From Corinectria fuckeliana (Eukaryota; Ascomycota; Sordariomycetes; Hypocreales; Nectriaceae), in contig WPDH01000184.1 in assembly GCA_019137255.1 (NCBI GenBank), positions 383 through 64,382 on the forward strand: a stretch of 64,000 nucleotides of DNA, read 5' to 3'. The position numbers and the translations under genes are program-made. The notes beneath the pieces are model-generated. The model made no database searches. It was not told where the DNA came from and saw nothing but the letters and a program-made list of their open reading frames with translations. Within the stretch, counting starts at the first letter, position 1, and every line of letters begins with the position of its first letter. Of this stretch, positions 46,347 through 57,807 are shown in pieces.

Positions 46347-49300
46347 ATGCCCCATCTACAGATGTTGGGGACACGGCGGAGGTGGGATGACTAGGCTAAA
46401 CGACGAACAACAATAAACTATCACGCTTAAAAGCGATGAGGCGGGGAAGAGAATACCTGGCGCATAAACCCCCCAAGCGACGAGTATGAAGACACCGCGT
46501 CACAGCGGAAACAGCAACGTGCATTGATCAATGCATAAAGTTTTGGGGCGACTACGAAAGACTTATCCCGCATGACCAGCCTCGCGAAGAAAGCATCTTT
46601 TGCGGCATGACTGGATGTTGTTTCTTCATCGGCTAACGGGGGGGACAACCACGGCACCATCCTGGGGGAAGCAAAACCAGGGTTTGTCTTGACAGACGGC
46701 CAGAAGCTGTTCTAGAGCAGACTAAAGGTAGGTAGAGGACGAAGCCCAAGGGCGACAAAAGGAGAAGAGCGAGTATCCTTGGGCAAAGGAGAAATATTGA
46801 GCCTCCGTTCTCTTCTGTTAATTAGACTGGCATCCACGCCTTTCTTGACGGAGACTTATACCTCCCTTCCTCCCGGACTTTAACAGCACCCGAGGAGCAG
46901 CACGGCGTTGATTATGGAGACATTCGCACATACTATTCTTCAATTGACCAAAAAAAGTTTCAAAGCTTAACTACCATTTTCGTTGACTTCCGTACCTAAA
47001 CTCAAGGTCCATTCACAGGACTCATCTTGCCGTCTACAACATGGTTTGGTTTCTTGACGGCTCCGCACATTCCCCCACTGGCCCCGGAGGCATACGCACA
47101 GAAAGCGCCCCCGATCAATCTCGTCTCGGCCGGTTCAGCACTGAAATCTGCTCAGTCGGCTTCTTACTGGGTCCGGCAGTATCGCTCCCGTTCCCGTCGT
47201 TGGCGTCGGCTTCACTCGCCACCCACGCAGCTCCGGGCACGCTCAAACACACGCTACCCACGCCGGGCGCGATCCCCACAGTTCGTTCTACTAATTACCA
47301 AAGCACGGGTATTTCAAAGCAACAATTTCGGACGTCAGTTCGTGATGATCGTAAACCGGGCCGGGGCCGGGGCCAAGACCGGGCTGACTTCGAGGGATAG
47401 CCAGCACTTCGTAACGGGCTAGGAGTCATCCACCCCATGTGGTGGTGTCATTGGGCGCTTCGCTTGCGCGTCTGAGCCGTGTACGTAGATCAACGGGAAG
47501 ATGTGTTCTTTTTCCTGCCAAATTTTCTTGGGTTTTGGGGCGTGTTTCTGTAATGTCCGTGGCCGGGAGCCGGCGACTCCGGTCCTTTTCGATATGCCGT
47601 GGCTCGAGGCCCTGGCGCCGACTTTTCCCGTTGACGGTTTGCAGCTTGGTCCTGGTACTATGGACTGATAGAGCGACATACGAGAATGTAGGGCAAAGGC
47701 GAGAGACTTGGCAGATGGGGCTTCAGTAATGGAGTCACTGCGGCAGTATGTGAGAATAAGGCTCAACCCCCTGGCCGGTTCTGGGCAGGGTACCGGGGGA
47801 CGGGACCTTGCAGGTCAAAGCCGCGATGTGTATTCGTATATACGCGACTCTTGGTCATCATTTCGGGGAGTTTCCGTCGTATCGGAGGGTTTCACAACAG
47901 TATCGGTGTCTGGGGTCTCCGTCGTATGACGGATCAGGCCAGGTGCACGGAGCCGAGTGTCAGACGCGGGTAGGCGCCGAGCGGTTGGATGGAACGATTC
48001 TTGCCGGTTATTCACGTTTAAGTGAGAGTGTGGTTGGGAATGCCTCGTGTGATGGTCATCATGGGATTTCGGATTGACATTGAGGCATGGGGAAGTGCCA
48101 TCTGGGCCTGTTTGCTTTAGTCTGGTTAGGCATGTTGCAGTTACGAAGTTGATATCAAAAACAATCTCAGAGAGCAGAGGAAGCCTAATTACGCGAAGCG
48201 GAACTCAAGGAAGCATAAATTGACGTGGATGATTTGGCAACTGTGAGCTGAGCAGCCTTCGTGTTAGCCGAGGGTCAAGGCACAAGTCTTCAACCTTTAG
48301 TCAACGACCTCGGTTCTTCATGCAGCACCTCACAGGTTTCCGTGGTTCTCACAAACGTCAATGATATACAGCTTATGGTTGAATAGGCCACGGGTGCTAG
48401 CCTCCAGAAGCAGCTCCCCTAACCCGCTCAACCATATCACCGCGATGACCGTCGCTACGTGACTTTTGACGATCTGATTACCTAACGTTGCACTTTTTCA
48501 AAGTTCCAGTGAGAGGTTCGCGTCGGTAGGGCCGAGAGCTTTAACACCGAGGACGAACGGAGGAGGGTTAATGTAGTTGCTACGAAACAATAAAGGGGGG
48601 GGATGCACAAAGAATAGTTCGCCACTGTCAGAAGCAAACTATTATGCTCTAGTGTTGTCTCTAGCTGATTACGTGAAAAAGATGCTGCATGTTGCACGGC
48701 ACGTGGAGTGAATGTCTTCTCACTCGTTAGTCGTTACTAGCTTCTTGTGGCTCGTCTGGGGTGTTATAGCCCGTTGCAAAGTACAGATCCAGAAATGTGC
48801 TGTGTGTTTTCGACGTCCATGGTCGTACTCCACCCTCCTCCAAAATATGAATGGCAGGATTAGAATGGAGGGTTCTCAGTTGACATAGCAGTGTCTCAAT
48901 CCAGAGAACGATGTTAAGCACGCTGAATTGTGCCTCTAGGGCCTCTCACTCGTACACCAATAGCATGTTAAGACTCATATTGCCGATATTTCCCTGAGGC
49001 AAGCCTGAGTAAAAACACAGCGTCCGGTGGTAGGGTGCCTCGACCAAAGAAGACAACTACCTGAAGAACAGAGACTTAATCAAGAACGTCGGACGTAATT
49101 CGTCACCATGTAAGGTACATGACCTTCCAGTTTTTTCGGGGAGGAGGACGGCCGCTGTGTTCCAGTTTCACCACGCCTGTCCAGCCAAGTGCCATAACCT
49201 GTACCTTCACAGTTAAGTGTACGCCCTCGGATTTACTCCTTTTCCATTTTCTCCCTCCAATTTACTTTCCCACTGCTTCAATCACTCTCTCGCTGCTCAA

Positions 49301-49954
49301 CCATCGTCTCTCAAACGCCGGACGAACGTCAACATATCGCAATCCCAACAGACCACTGAGTATGATGACGATGTTCTTGAAGATCGCAAGCGAATTTATC
49401 CTCCTACCTCTCGTCGCTGAGGTTGGAGATCTGACTACTGGCCCGCCCTTATTGGGCCAACAGCTTGTAAGAGGTCGAAGAAGGGATCACGACAATCACG
49501 CCACAAGTGTAGCCATACTTTCCGCCTGACATAACTTTAGCTGTTGGCATCTCAGCATCGCTCCAACTCTCGCAACCTCTGTTTGGGTTTCCAGTCGCTA
49601 CGTTCATATACCAAAATGTCCCTTCTTTAAGACGCGCGGGAACTTGTGAATTGTTTTTAATAACTCCCATTCATGTTGCAGAAATAAACGAAACAAATTC
49701 CATGTTAGCAGTACGGATGCCCTTGATCCGACATAGGATGTTGTCACTAGGGGCTCGCTACGACTAGCAATAGAAGTTGTATCAGGCTCACAAACGTCAT
49801 TTTAACAAGCCAAAAAAAGAAATTGAATGTAATATTCGGGTGACTGGGTACTACGAGCATGGGTGAGGTTTGGGTGACACAGAAACTACTTAAAAAAAAG
49901 AGTCAACGACGAGGACTATGAATCCGACTTTCTGTGTTTTCAGTTGTCAGATCG
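46347..49954. other. gene-poor stretch
   Basis: Nothing coding could be supported over 3.6 kb. Frames such as those near 47.0-47.4 kb and 49.1-49.5 kb overlap frames on the other strand, have no domain and vary in composition. Dispersed local repeats (CGTCGTATCGGAGGG / TCCGTCGTATGACGG) occur near 47874-47935. Confidence 0.45.
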
Positions 49955-50640
49955 ATGGACTTTTCTTTCAGCCATGCTCTCTGCCTTGTGCCAGATCCAG
50001 AGATGAAGCCGATCGATCAGCCACTCAGTATAGCAACCGAGAACCGAGCCAACGAGATACTGGGCCACTACAAGCTCCTTCATAAAGATCTTATGGTTTC
50101 TGTCTTGTACCGACAAAGCTCAAGAGAAGCTGGCTCTGGGATCCCAATCCTGTTCGTTATGACAGCATGGATAAACGAAGCCGTCGGGGCATGGCTGCGA
50201 GCTTAGGCTTGTCAACACGAGAGAAGAATATTCACAACCGTGGGACCGCTTTCTACGAACCGTTCTTTAACCGTTCGGAGATGATACAGCATCTCATGAA
50301 GGTCCTCGAGTCAGTACCCGCCTTCCCGGCCTCCAGCCCTTATTCCCATGGATGAGTTGGATCAAGGGCTTTCCGCCAGTCAGAGAATTTTGGATCGCCA
50401 GAAGGCGGCCCAGATTGACGGGGACTTGGGTTCCATATGTCTTACTATGGCATCCATCGAGTCTCCCTGTCCCCTTGGGAAGAGGTGCTTTGTGGAGCTC
50501 AGAATGCCCCCAAACCTCGAGGACCGGGTTCTAGATGATTGTGCAACGAGGCATCGAGACGGTCGAGAAAGATAAGGAAGAGATATTGCAGAAGACGGTG
50601 GGTCCTGGAATCTAAGCTTGCTAAACCTCTTATCCCTACC
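49955..50640 (+). pseudogene. possible gene relic split over several frames
   Basis: Adjacent segments in different plus frames read like pieces of one protein: RANEILGHYKLLHKDLMVSV and its continuation to AWLRA (49955-50206), then ASLGLSTREKNIHNRG to VLESVPAFPAS (50190-50330), then PLGKRCFVELRMPPNLEDRV (50470-50540). Each piece has natural-looking amino-acid composition but is cut by a stop or frame change. I cannot name the family, and chance is not excluded. If real, it is a degraded gene with at least two frame breaks. Confidence 0.3.
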
Positions 50641-51095
50641 ACTCTAGTCGATCATCACTATGAGTCGTGCTATCTGGGCTGTGTGATATTCTCCGGTCTG
50701 GCTGTATATCACGTGCCTATCAGCTTTCTTATCTTCTCTCCGTAGACATAGTCTCGCTATCAATAAAGACAGAATAGTCAGGGCGTCAGGGAATCGGTCC
50801 ATTAGGATTGTGTTGAAGCAAATAAACATGGTAGGGAAGGGTGGGTTTACAGCCCAAGTAGCACGAGTCATCGCTATAGAGCTGAACGCCAAGGAGAATG
50901 AACAAGGGAGGAGAAAGGTATGCAATTTCCCAGCGACAACGGCTAATATATGCAATGTATTGAGGGCATAAACAAGGGTAGAAAACAGCTTCTCTCGTCA
51001 ACAATGTCGTTGCTACGTCTTCATCGCAGCAAAACCCATTCCACCGACGCCTCAGCTCGCCCGAGGAAACCAGCTCCTCTGCGTCCTCCTGGAAA
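50641..51095. other. intergenic
   Basis: No coding sequence is supported between the possible relic and the Cys-rich gene. It is the 3' flank of the latter. Confidence 0.45.
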
Positions 51096-51605
51096 CTACT
51101 GCGTCGGCCCTTCACTCAAACAACAAGCCCCGCGCGTCGAACAACACGAACCCCCAGTATCTCCAAAACAGCACCCTCCGCGATCCGAAAAGCAGCAGCC
51201 CTCGCGGTCCGAGAAGCAGCACCCGCCCCGGTCCGAGAAGCAACACCCCCCGCGGCTGGAGAAACAACACCCACCGCTCGACGACCCGCAGCACCCGGGC
51301 TTGCTCTTGAAGTCGACCCAGGTTCGCCCCTCCCACGCCATCGGGTTCGTCTTCTGATAGCCCTGCGTGCTCTGTGACCCCCGGGCTGCCGTCGGCTGCG
51401 GCTGCGGCGTGGGAGGAGAAGACTCCGGGAGGAGGCCGTCGTGGGAACGGGTGCTGGAGGTGCTTCTCCGGCGGTCCGGCGGCGGGTTCCCGGAGATGGA
51501 GACGGCAGTGGACGCCTCGTAGGAAGGGGGCAGATCGTCAAACTCGTTCTGTGGCATGTCAGAGCCCATCGAGTGGGGTGGTTGCTTTGAGTCTGGACGG
51601 CCCAT
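51096..51605 (-). CDS. small PPxY protein with tandem Cys-Cys repeats
   Basis: One exon of 169 residues starts at the ATG at 51605; a second possible start is Met13. Residues ~20-32 contain DDLPPSYEAS, a PPxY motif of the kind bound by WW domains such as those of Rsp5-type ubiquitin ligases. A Ser/Pro/Arg-rich linker follows, then AWEGRTWVDFKSKPG and seven or eight 8-residue units built on GGCCFSDR (variants GCCFSSRG, GCCFSDRE, GCCFGDTG, SCCSTRG, ACCLSEG). There is no signal peptide or hydrophobic segment, so it should be cytosolic or attached through its cysteines. Metal binding or palmitoylation of the Cys pairs is possible but unproven. The opposite strand is also open here, but its Pro/Lys/Gln repeats look like a shadow of these codons. 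I do not know a characterised homologue. Confidence 0.6.
   Translation of the reverse strand: MGRPDSKQPPHSMGSDMPQNEFDDLPPSYEASTAVSISGNPPPDRRRSTSSTRSHDGLLPESSPPTPQPQPTAARGSQSTQGYQKTNPMAWEGRTWVDFKSKPGCCGSSSGGCCFSSRGGCCFSDRGGCCFSDREGCCFSDRGGCCFGDTGGSCCSTRGACCLSEGPTQ
51170..51290. repeat. 24-bp tandem repeat coding for GGCCFSDR units
   Basis: On the plus strand, CCGCGGTCCGAGAAGCAGCA-like units recur every 24 bp with small changes. They keep the reading frame and encode the 8-residue Cys-Cys repeats on the minus strand. Confidence 0.75.
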
Positions 51606-54600
51606 TGATTGATTCTCTCCTTTGCTTTTCGCGAAACTTTGTCTACCCAGGAAAAGGGCCGAGCTGAGATAAGAACAAGATAGATGCGCACGGCGTTTGG
51701 CAAGACGGAGTAGGTGTTTAGTTAGGTCGAGGTCATTTGTCGTGGTGGAGGCGAATGCCCTTGTTCTTCCTTGGCGGCGGGGTGGGTTTTAACGCGCGCA
51801 GATGCTGATAGTTAGGGGGGCGATTTGTACAAAGTTTGACTCAGCGGAGCCGGGACCGTAGGTTAAAGATTTGCCAGAATAGGTCATGCAGGAACGAGAG
51901 AGGATGAGGAACGAGACAAGACGTGAATTCACCTAAAACGACTCAGGTGAGGGATCCTACGGCTGTCGTCACCAGCGTCGTCAGACCATCTTCAGCAGTC
52001 CAATCCTCAATGCCCATTGGCCAACACTCCGCAGTTGGGTGATAAGAACCGGAGCAACATGCAACCGAGTCGCTCTCAGCACCATGATACTTTGAGAATA
52101 GCTATTCACATCCACCGAATACAGTGAGTGGGAAGCTCGGCCAAGGGTATACAATTTTGGAGGCCATCCCCGTATATGTGGTGCTAGTAGCTCTGTCTTT
52201 TGTTCATAGAACGGATAATGAGTCCCAATCTGTTGCTCTTCCTCCTTCGTCTGTAGGGTAAGCTACCTGCCATTAAATCGACGTTTTCTAGAAACTCGCA
52301 TCCCACCCGAGAAAACCTAACTCTTAGTACTAAGCAAGGTCCAAGGATCAAGAGACCATTAGTGCAGGCCGTCCATCCTGGCCTGTATACGTGAAGTCGC
52401 TTATCATCTGATGTGGGACATGCAGTGAGGATCGTTCAACTCGGACTCCAATAAAGCCCAAGAACCCAAAGAACTCGGCCAACAAGCCTTGATTTTGCCT
52501 TGGCATGGTCAGTCAGCAATCCGTATATCTGTGGTTAGAGTGTAAAGACTCGTATACAACACGGCAAGGCCGACTCCACTGATAGATAACCAGATAGATC
52601 GGTGGCTTTAAGAGTAGGTCCCAACAGAGGCAGGGACCATCGCAAATCCTTCTGGCGGCCCCGTTCTCTCGCCCGAGCGGCGACATAGAAAGGTAAATAG
52701 CTGTAACAGCACCGGCTATCGTGAAACCCACCAAGAAACTGAGCAAGGAACTCGACCCTCAAGCCCCATTTCGGATGCCACTCTAGAGTCAGGCCCGGTT
52801 TTCACCGGAGACGATGCCTTGTTCAACATGCCGCTGTGCAGTGGTTCGAGAGGGAATCAAGCTGATTGATTGTGTGTGTGACTGAGAGGGTTGACAACGC
52901 TGAACCACAATTAATAATGGCCAAAGCGCCTTGCCAGGGCCGCTTACCCAGTCTCTGGAACGGCTCCGAGCAAAAGCACAAGACTCATCAGGGTCCCTCC
53001 CATGTGATGGATGGTAATGGACTTTTTACGAAGTAAGGTGCTCTCCCGACTTGGAGGTTGGCCGGTGCAGGGGCTTCACAGGTATTCGGCCTACCTAATT
53101 AGCACGGAAGAGTGCTTCAAGGCAACGGCTGTCGGTCGCATCAGGTGCAATGAGGCGACGGCCGGCGCGACTGAGCTAAGCATCGAGAGCCAAGGCCCCC
53201 CACGCCACGGCTGCCATTGTGGTTGTAGCCACAGCTCTCTCTGGTTCAGGACTCGGAGCCCGGGCTTGGCAACCATGGGCATGTATTGTGAAAGTTCAGG
53301 CCATTCCACCTAAGCGACAACGAGCAATTGGATTGCGAAATTGATGTTTGGGGCTGCCTTAGCTCATGCAATCGCGAACCGGGCCTTGAGTTCCTGATGC
53401 CCCTCAACCATTGCTGTATGCCATGCCACACGTTGGTCTGAAGGCCTTTCAAACAGGAATGTCGGGTCGGAGCAGGGGTGTAGCAGACGCTCTTTTTAGG
53501 TTGAAGCTATTCCGAGCTTCCTTCGACGGTGCCCAGCTAGACCCTCCTAGGACAGGCTGCCCCGGTTCGTAACAAAAAGCCCCGAGCGCTCGCCAACTAA
53601 AGTGCACCCCAAGCAGATATCCTCACCTGAGTTCAACCTGGGGAGCCTTTTGTTGAACTCTCCAGGAGGGACTGCTGCATCCAAGCTAATTAGCGTCGCA
53701 AGCCATTTCAAAACCGTCGCCATTTTCATCGCGGTCCGATGTTGCCATCGTCAGTAGCTGTCTGGCTGGCCGGCCTTGTTCCTTAGCTGTGAGTAACACA
53801 CTGCCTACGGCTCGTATTGGTGCTACTGTAAGTGCGTACGACCTAGCCACCTTCTTGCCACTTGCTTGGTTCTCAGCCGACAGGCTTGTCTAGAAAGTCT
53901 CATTTAAAAGTGACGCGAGCAAGCCCATGACGTCGAAGGATTTTGAGTAGGCGTTTAAGGATTCCTTAGCTCGTCCGTCCCTGGAGCCTTTGCGTCGCGT
54001 TTCTTTTCTTCGTTCTGCCCGGGTTGCCGGGGCACCTGCCATGCTAACAATCGATGGAGGATCAAAAGGGAAAGATTGTATGTCTCATGAGAGGGGAGGA
54101 CTCGTCTGTGCATAGGCAAGGTCCAGGCCACCCACCGTGCAGGTAAGATATTGGTGCGGAGCCTGCCAAGGACGAAGAGGCCGGCCATGTCCGAGCCCAC
54201 CGTCGCCATCCATGCCCCAACCCTGTGCGTCCGCGACACCGCCCAAGGCGTGTGGTGATGACAGCTCCCAACAGCGGGGCCTAGGTCGACGAGGCTTTGC
54301 ATTACGTACAAACGCCTGGGGAAGCGTCTCTTGCCAGGCTTCAGGAGACGTTGAGGCTCGATCGAGCTGGGTCGAGATGGAGCCTTTCAGCCTTCCCCAG
54401 ACGTGCACATCTTGCCCACGGGGTAAAGGCGGGTTAAGAGGAAACTGTTACGTATAGCACCCCGTACATTAGATCTAGCGATCGTGGAGTTGGAGTACGT
54501 AGTATAAAATAACACCGTAGATACTTACTTAATCTACATCTGATAGAAGCCAACCTCATCGGGACGCCGGCAGAGCGATTGCCGCACTGTGGCTTGCAGC

Positions 54601-57600
54601 ATCCGTGTGGCCAGGGTCGGGCCTCCTCCGTGTAGGACGACGGAGCGGCCCCTCCTAGTAAGAATTAGAGGCAACCAAACGCCTGTGACCGTAATCCCAA
54701 AGTGAGGTTGCCATCGCACCACATCAGCGACTAGCCTGGTGACTCGGGCCTTGGCTAACCAGTAGATAGATACGTTTGAGAAGAGGGCCGCTTTAGAGAT
54801 CTGATCCGTCCCCATCCTTGGCTCGCTGACTCGCCCGATCGGCGACGTCGATGCCTGCAACTTCTCCCTCAGCTTTAGATAGGTAGGGAATAGCACCCTG
54901 CACTAGAGCGGCGCGGCGCGGCTTCCAGAATAAAATATCGCATTCTAGCGTTGCCTCCCTCGTCATAACCCCGGACAGGAGGTGTTCGGAAGCCGTTGTC
55001 TACCGCACCACTAACCGCGGCAATGCATGAATGTATGTTTCGTGTGAGAGTAAAGCTGAGCTGATGAAGGCGCATCTTCAACAACCACCATGTGATTGGC
55101 AACCGTAGAGATAACTAGATGGGTGACTAGGTACTAACACTGTCAGGGCATGTCGTCGTCATCGGGCAACGTCTGACGATGGTGTAGGTGGCGTGTAGGA
55201 AAGATGAGGGTTTGTGATCGGCCAGCGACTAGCATGAGAAGGCGGCGCATGACAGCAGAATGATTTTCCTCTCAGCCTCTTTTGACTACCTGTCGTAGGC
55301 AGTCGAGGCACAGGCAGGCGAGGCGATGAGCTTACAGTTGCAAAAGCAAAGACCATGATGATCTTACTCGTTTCGCCGCATTAGGTTGAGTTTGCGGCGT
55401 CGGACTATCAAAAGGCCACTTTCTATGCAGTTACGTAGTATGCTCGCGGCAGACAGTCTTTGTTCTCTGGTTCCTGCTGCCCTTTGCTCAGAAACTAGCA
55501 CCATTCGAACAGCTACTACTTCGTAGTCAACGTAGAGGAGGACGTCCAGCCGGTGAACACGCCTTGGCATTGTATTCGTGTAGTTAGGCCCCCAGACTAG
55601 GGTTTTGCCGGGGCAGTGGTATAAGTTAGAAGGAAGCTGGGATACCCAAGATGGAAGGTGATGAACGGTGAAGTGGATGGCGTGTGCGAGAATGCCCCAT
55701 CTGAAGTTATCATTGAGCCGATGGGTCGTGATGAGAGCGGATGGACAAGAGAGGCAATTGGCACAGACAGACGAAGGGGAATGATCAGGGGTGCGGCAGG
55801 GGTAACAAGCCGGGGCCAAACAGGCATCCGCACAGTACTAGGGTCAGCACCGAGGTGGAGATGTGGGCGCTTGGCAGGTGAGGGACATGGGAGCGGAGGA
55901 GGAGCCAATGTAAATCTTTGAAGCAAATATTTGTGTTATCAATAAGGTTATGGAGATGCCGATGCGATGGGGTTGCGATAAGCATGATTGAGGATGATAC
56001 GACGACGAGAAAACGGGAGAGGAGCCAGGTGGTGGGGGCGCAAGCATCTGCTCCGCACACATCCGTATGTAGTACTATTAAGATGATGGCCATGGGTTTC
56101 TGATGTAGTATTGTCGGCGTTTTAGTGCGCGGTAGGAGAATTGGGGTAGTTGCCCATTTTGGGTAGGCGTTGGACAGCAGTCGGAGAGGGAGGAGGCTAG
56201 GAAGCACAGCCAAGAACCTTGGACCAAGGCCAAGAACGAGAGGAGAGATGCAGAGATGCAGAGGACGGGACATCCCCCCTTGGCGCAGCACACCTACAAG
56301 GCTTGCCATTCGCTTGGGTCGATGAGGTAGGTACTGTAGCAACGGTACAAAAAAGGTGGCTTTACGATGCGGCGGTTTGATGCTCTGGGACGACGGAGTG
56401 ATTCAGAGCGGCAGGCTGTGTCTTGATCGATTGTGCGTGATTGGGTAACCTGTCTTAAAGGTCAGTTCCACTTGACCCGCGGTGCCAGCCATCCCGGCCG
56501 GGGCTAGGGACGGGGACATAATTATGTATTACCTGCTTTCTAAACCCACAATCCATTTGCACCAGCAATGCTAGAGATCGTCCAGATGGCTTGAGCTGGC
56601 TCCGCTGCCGCCGCTCCTAGTCCCGTATCCTTGTTTTCCTGCTTGTCTGCTCCCTGGTCTGTTCGGAGACGGCCCCTTGGCACGCCGCGGTAGTGTCATG
56701 CTTCGCAGCCGCAATGGAAATGGATCATCGTACTGTATGAGGTACGTGCCCTTCGCACGGTACCATGGTGTCTCGTTTCCCACCCCTGGGGTGAAGCGGG
56801 CGCCCTGTGCTTCTCTTCACAGCCTCCTCTTCGTTCTCACCTCTCCTCCATTTCTGTCTCACTCAGCTCTGGCTTTGTCTGCCACCGTCTCTCTGTGAGA
56901 CATGATGGTCGGGGCCGGAAACCAGACGTTGGATTGGGTGTGGAATGCACTGAACGAGGCGTGGTAGTTTGTGACATTGATTTAGTGATGGATGCCATTG
57001 TTGTTGCCCGTGCTGTTTGGGTAACTCTGCGGTTCTGTGGCTCTTGGATTTCCTCCTCGCTCTTTGTTTTCTGCTTGCCTTCGTCGTCGTGCTGTCGTCG
57101 TTGGCTGTCGTCGTTTTTCTTTCCCAGGCCCCGCGTCGTCGTCTCTTCCGACCTACCCCATCCATCCATGTCCATCCGTATCGCCTCGCCGAGCTCAAGT
57201 CTTGGCTTTTCTTCTTCTTCACTCCTCCCACTCCTCTAGCCTTCGGGCTTCCTCCTTCTCCTTCCTCCTTCCTCTCGCCACCCCACCAGCCCATCCAACA
57301 CAGATCACAGACCAACCAGCCCCGGGCCACGCTAGAAGCTCTAGTCGACGGACCCAGTGCGACACCGAGAGCTTCCATGCATACGGAGTACCTACCGTCT
57401 CAACGAACCCCGGCGTCACCCTCTTGCTCTCTTCTCTTCCCCTCCCTCCCCTCCCCTCTTCGCCCTCGCCCTCGTCCTCGCTGGCCCATTGTTTCCCATC
57501 AACCCATCGCCTTTTTCTCTGAGTCGGCTTCGACTTTAAGAAGGGCCTCTTCCCCCTCTGTTTCTCTCCCATCCATCGCCTCGTTATCCACCTTCCTCCA

Positions 57601-57807
57601 TTCTCTACCCCGAGGTCACTCGACCTAGGTTGTCCTTCCTTCCTTCCTCCCTTCCTTCCTCCACTACCAAGCACCTCTCGCTAGAACAGGTTGCTTCTTT
57701 TAACATACCCCTCCCTTCCTCAAATCACCCTTCGGGACTCCCGTTCCATACTCCCCCACAAGATCAACCGCGACAACAACCACACCCCAGCATAGCGGCA
57801 ACCCACC
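51606..57807. other. long gene-poor region before the amino-acid permease
   Basis: No gene is supported across 6.2 kb. Open frames (for example near 54.1, 55.4-56.3 and 56.9-57.6 kb) overlap on both strands, have skewed low-complexity composition and no recognised domains. From about 57030 to 57790 the plus strand is strongly pyrimidine-rich (CTTCCTTCC, CCTCCC), typical of a fungal promoter and 5' UTR; an upstream regulatory role for the permease is likely but no specific site was identified. Confidence 0.45.

Noticed and set aside
50950..51357. Plus-strand frame with Pro/Lys/Gln repeats
   Set aside because: It mirrors the Cys-Cys repeat of the minus strand; the minus frame has the PPxY motif and patterned cysteines, so it is the better candidate.
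55364..56342. Overlapping minus frames of 110-185 codons
   Set aside because: Composition is irregular, no splice pattern joins them and no family motif appears.
56837..57628. Overlapping frames upstream of the amino-acid permease
   Set aside because: They arise from CT-rich promoter sequence, giving Ser/Pro/Leu on one strand and Glu/Gly/Arg on the other.
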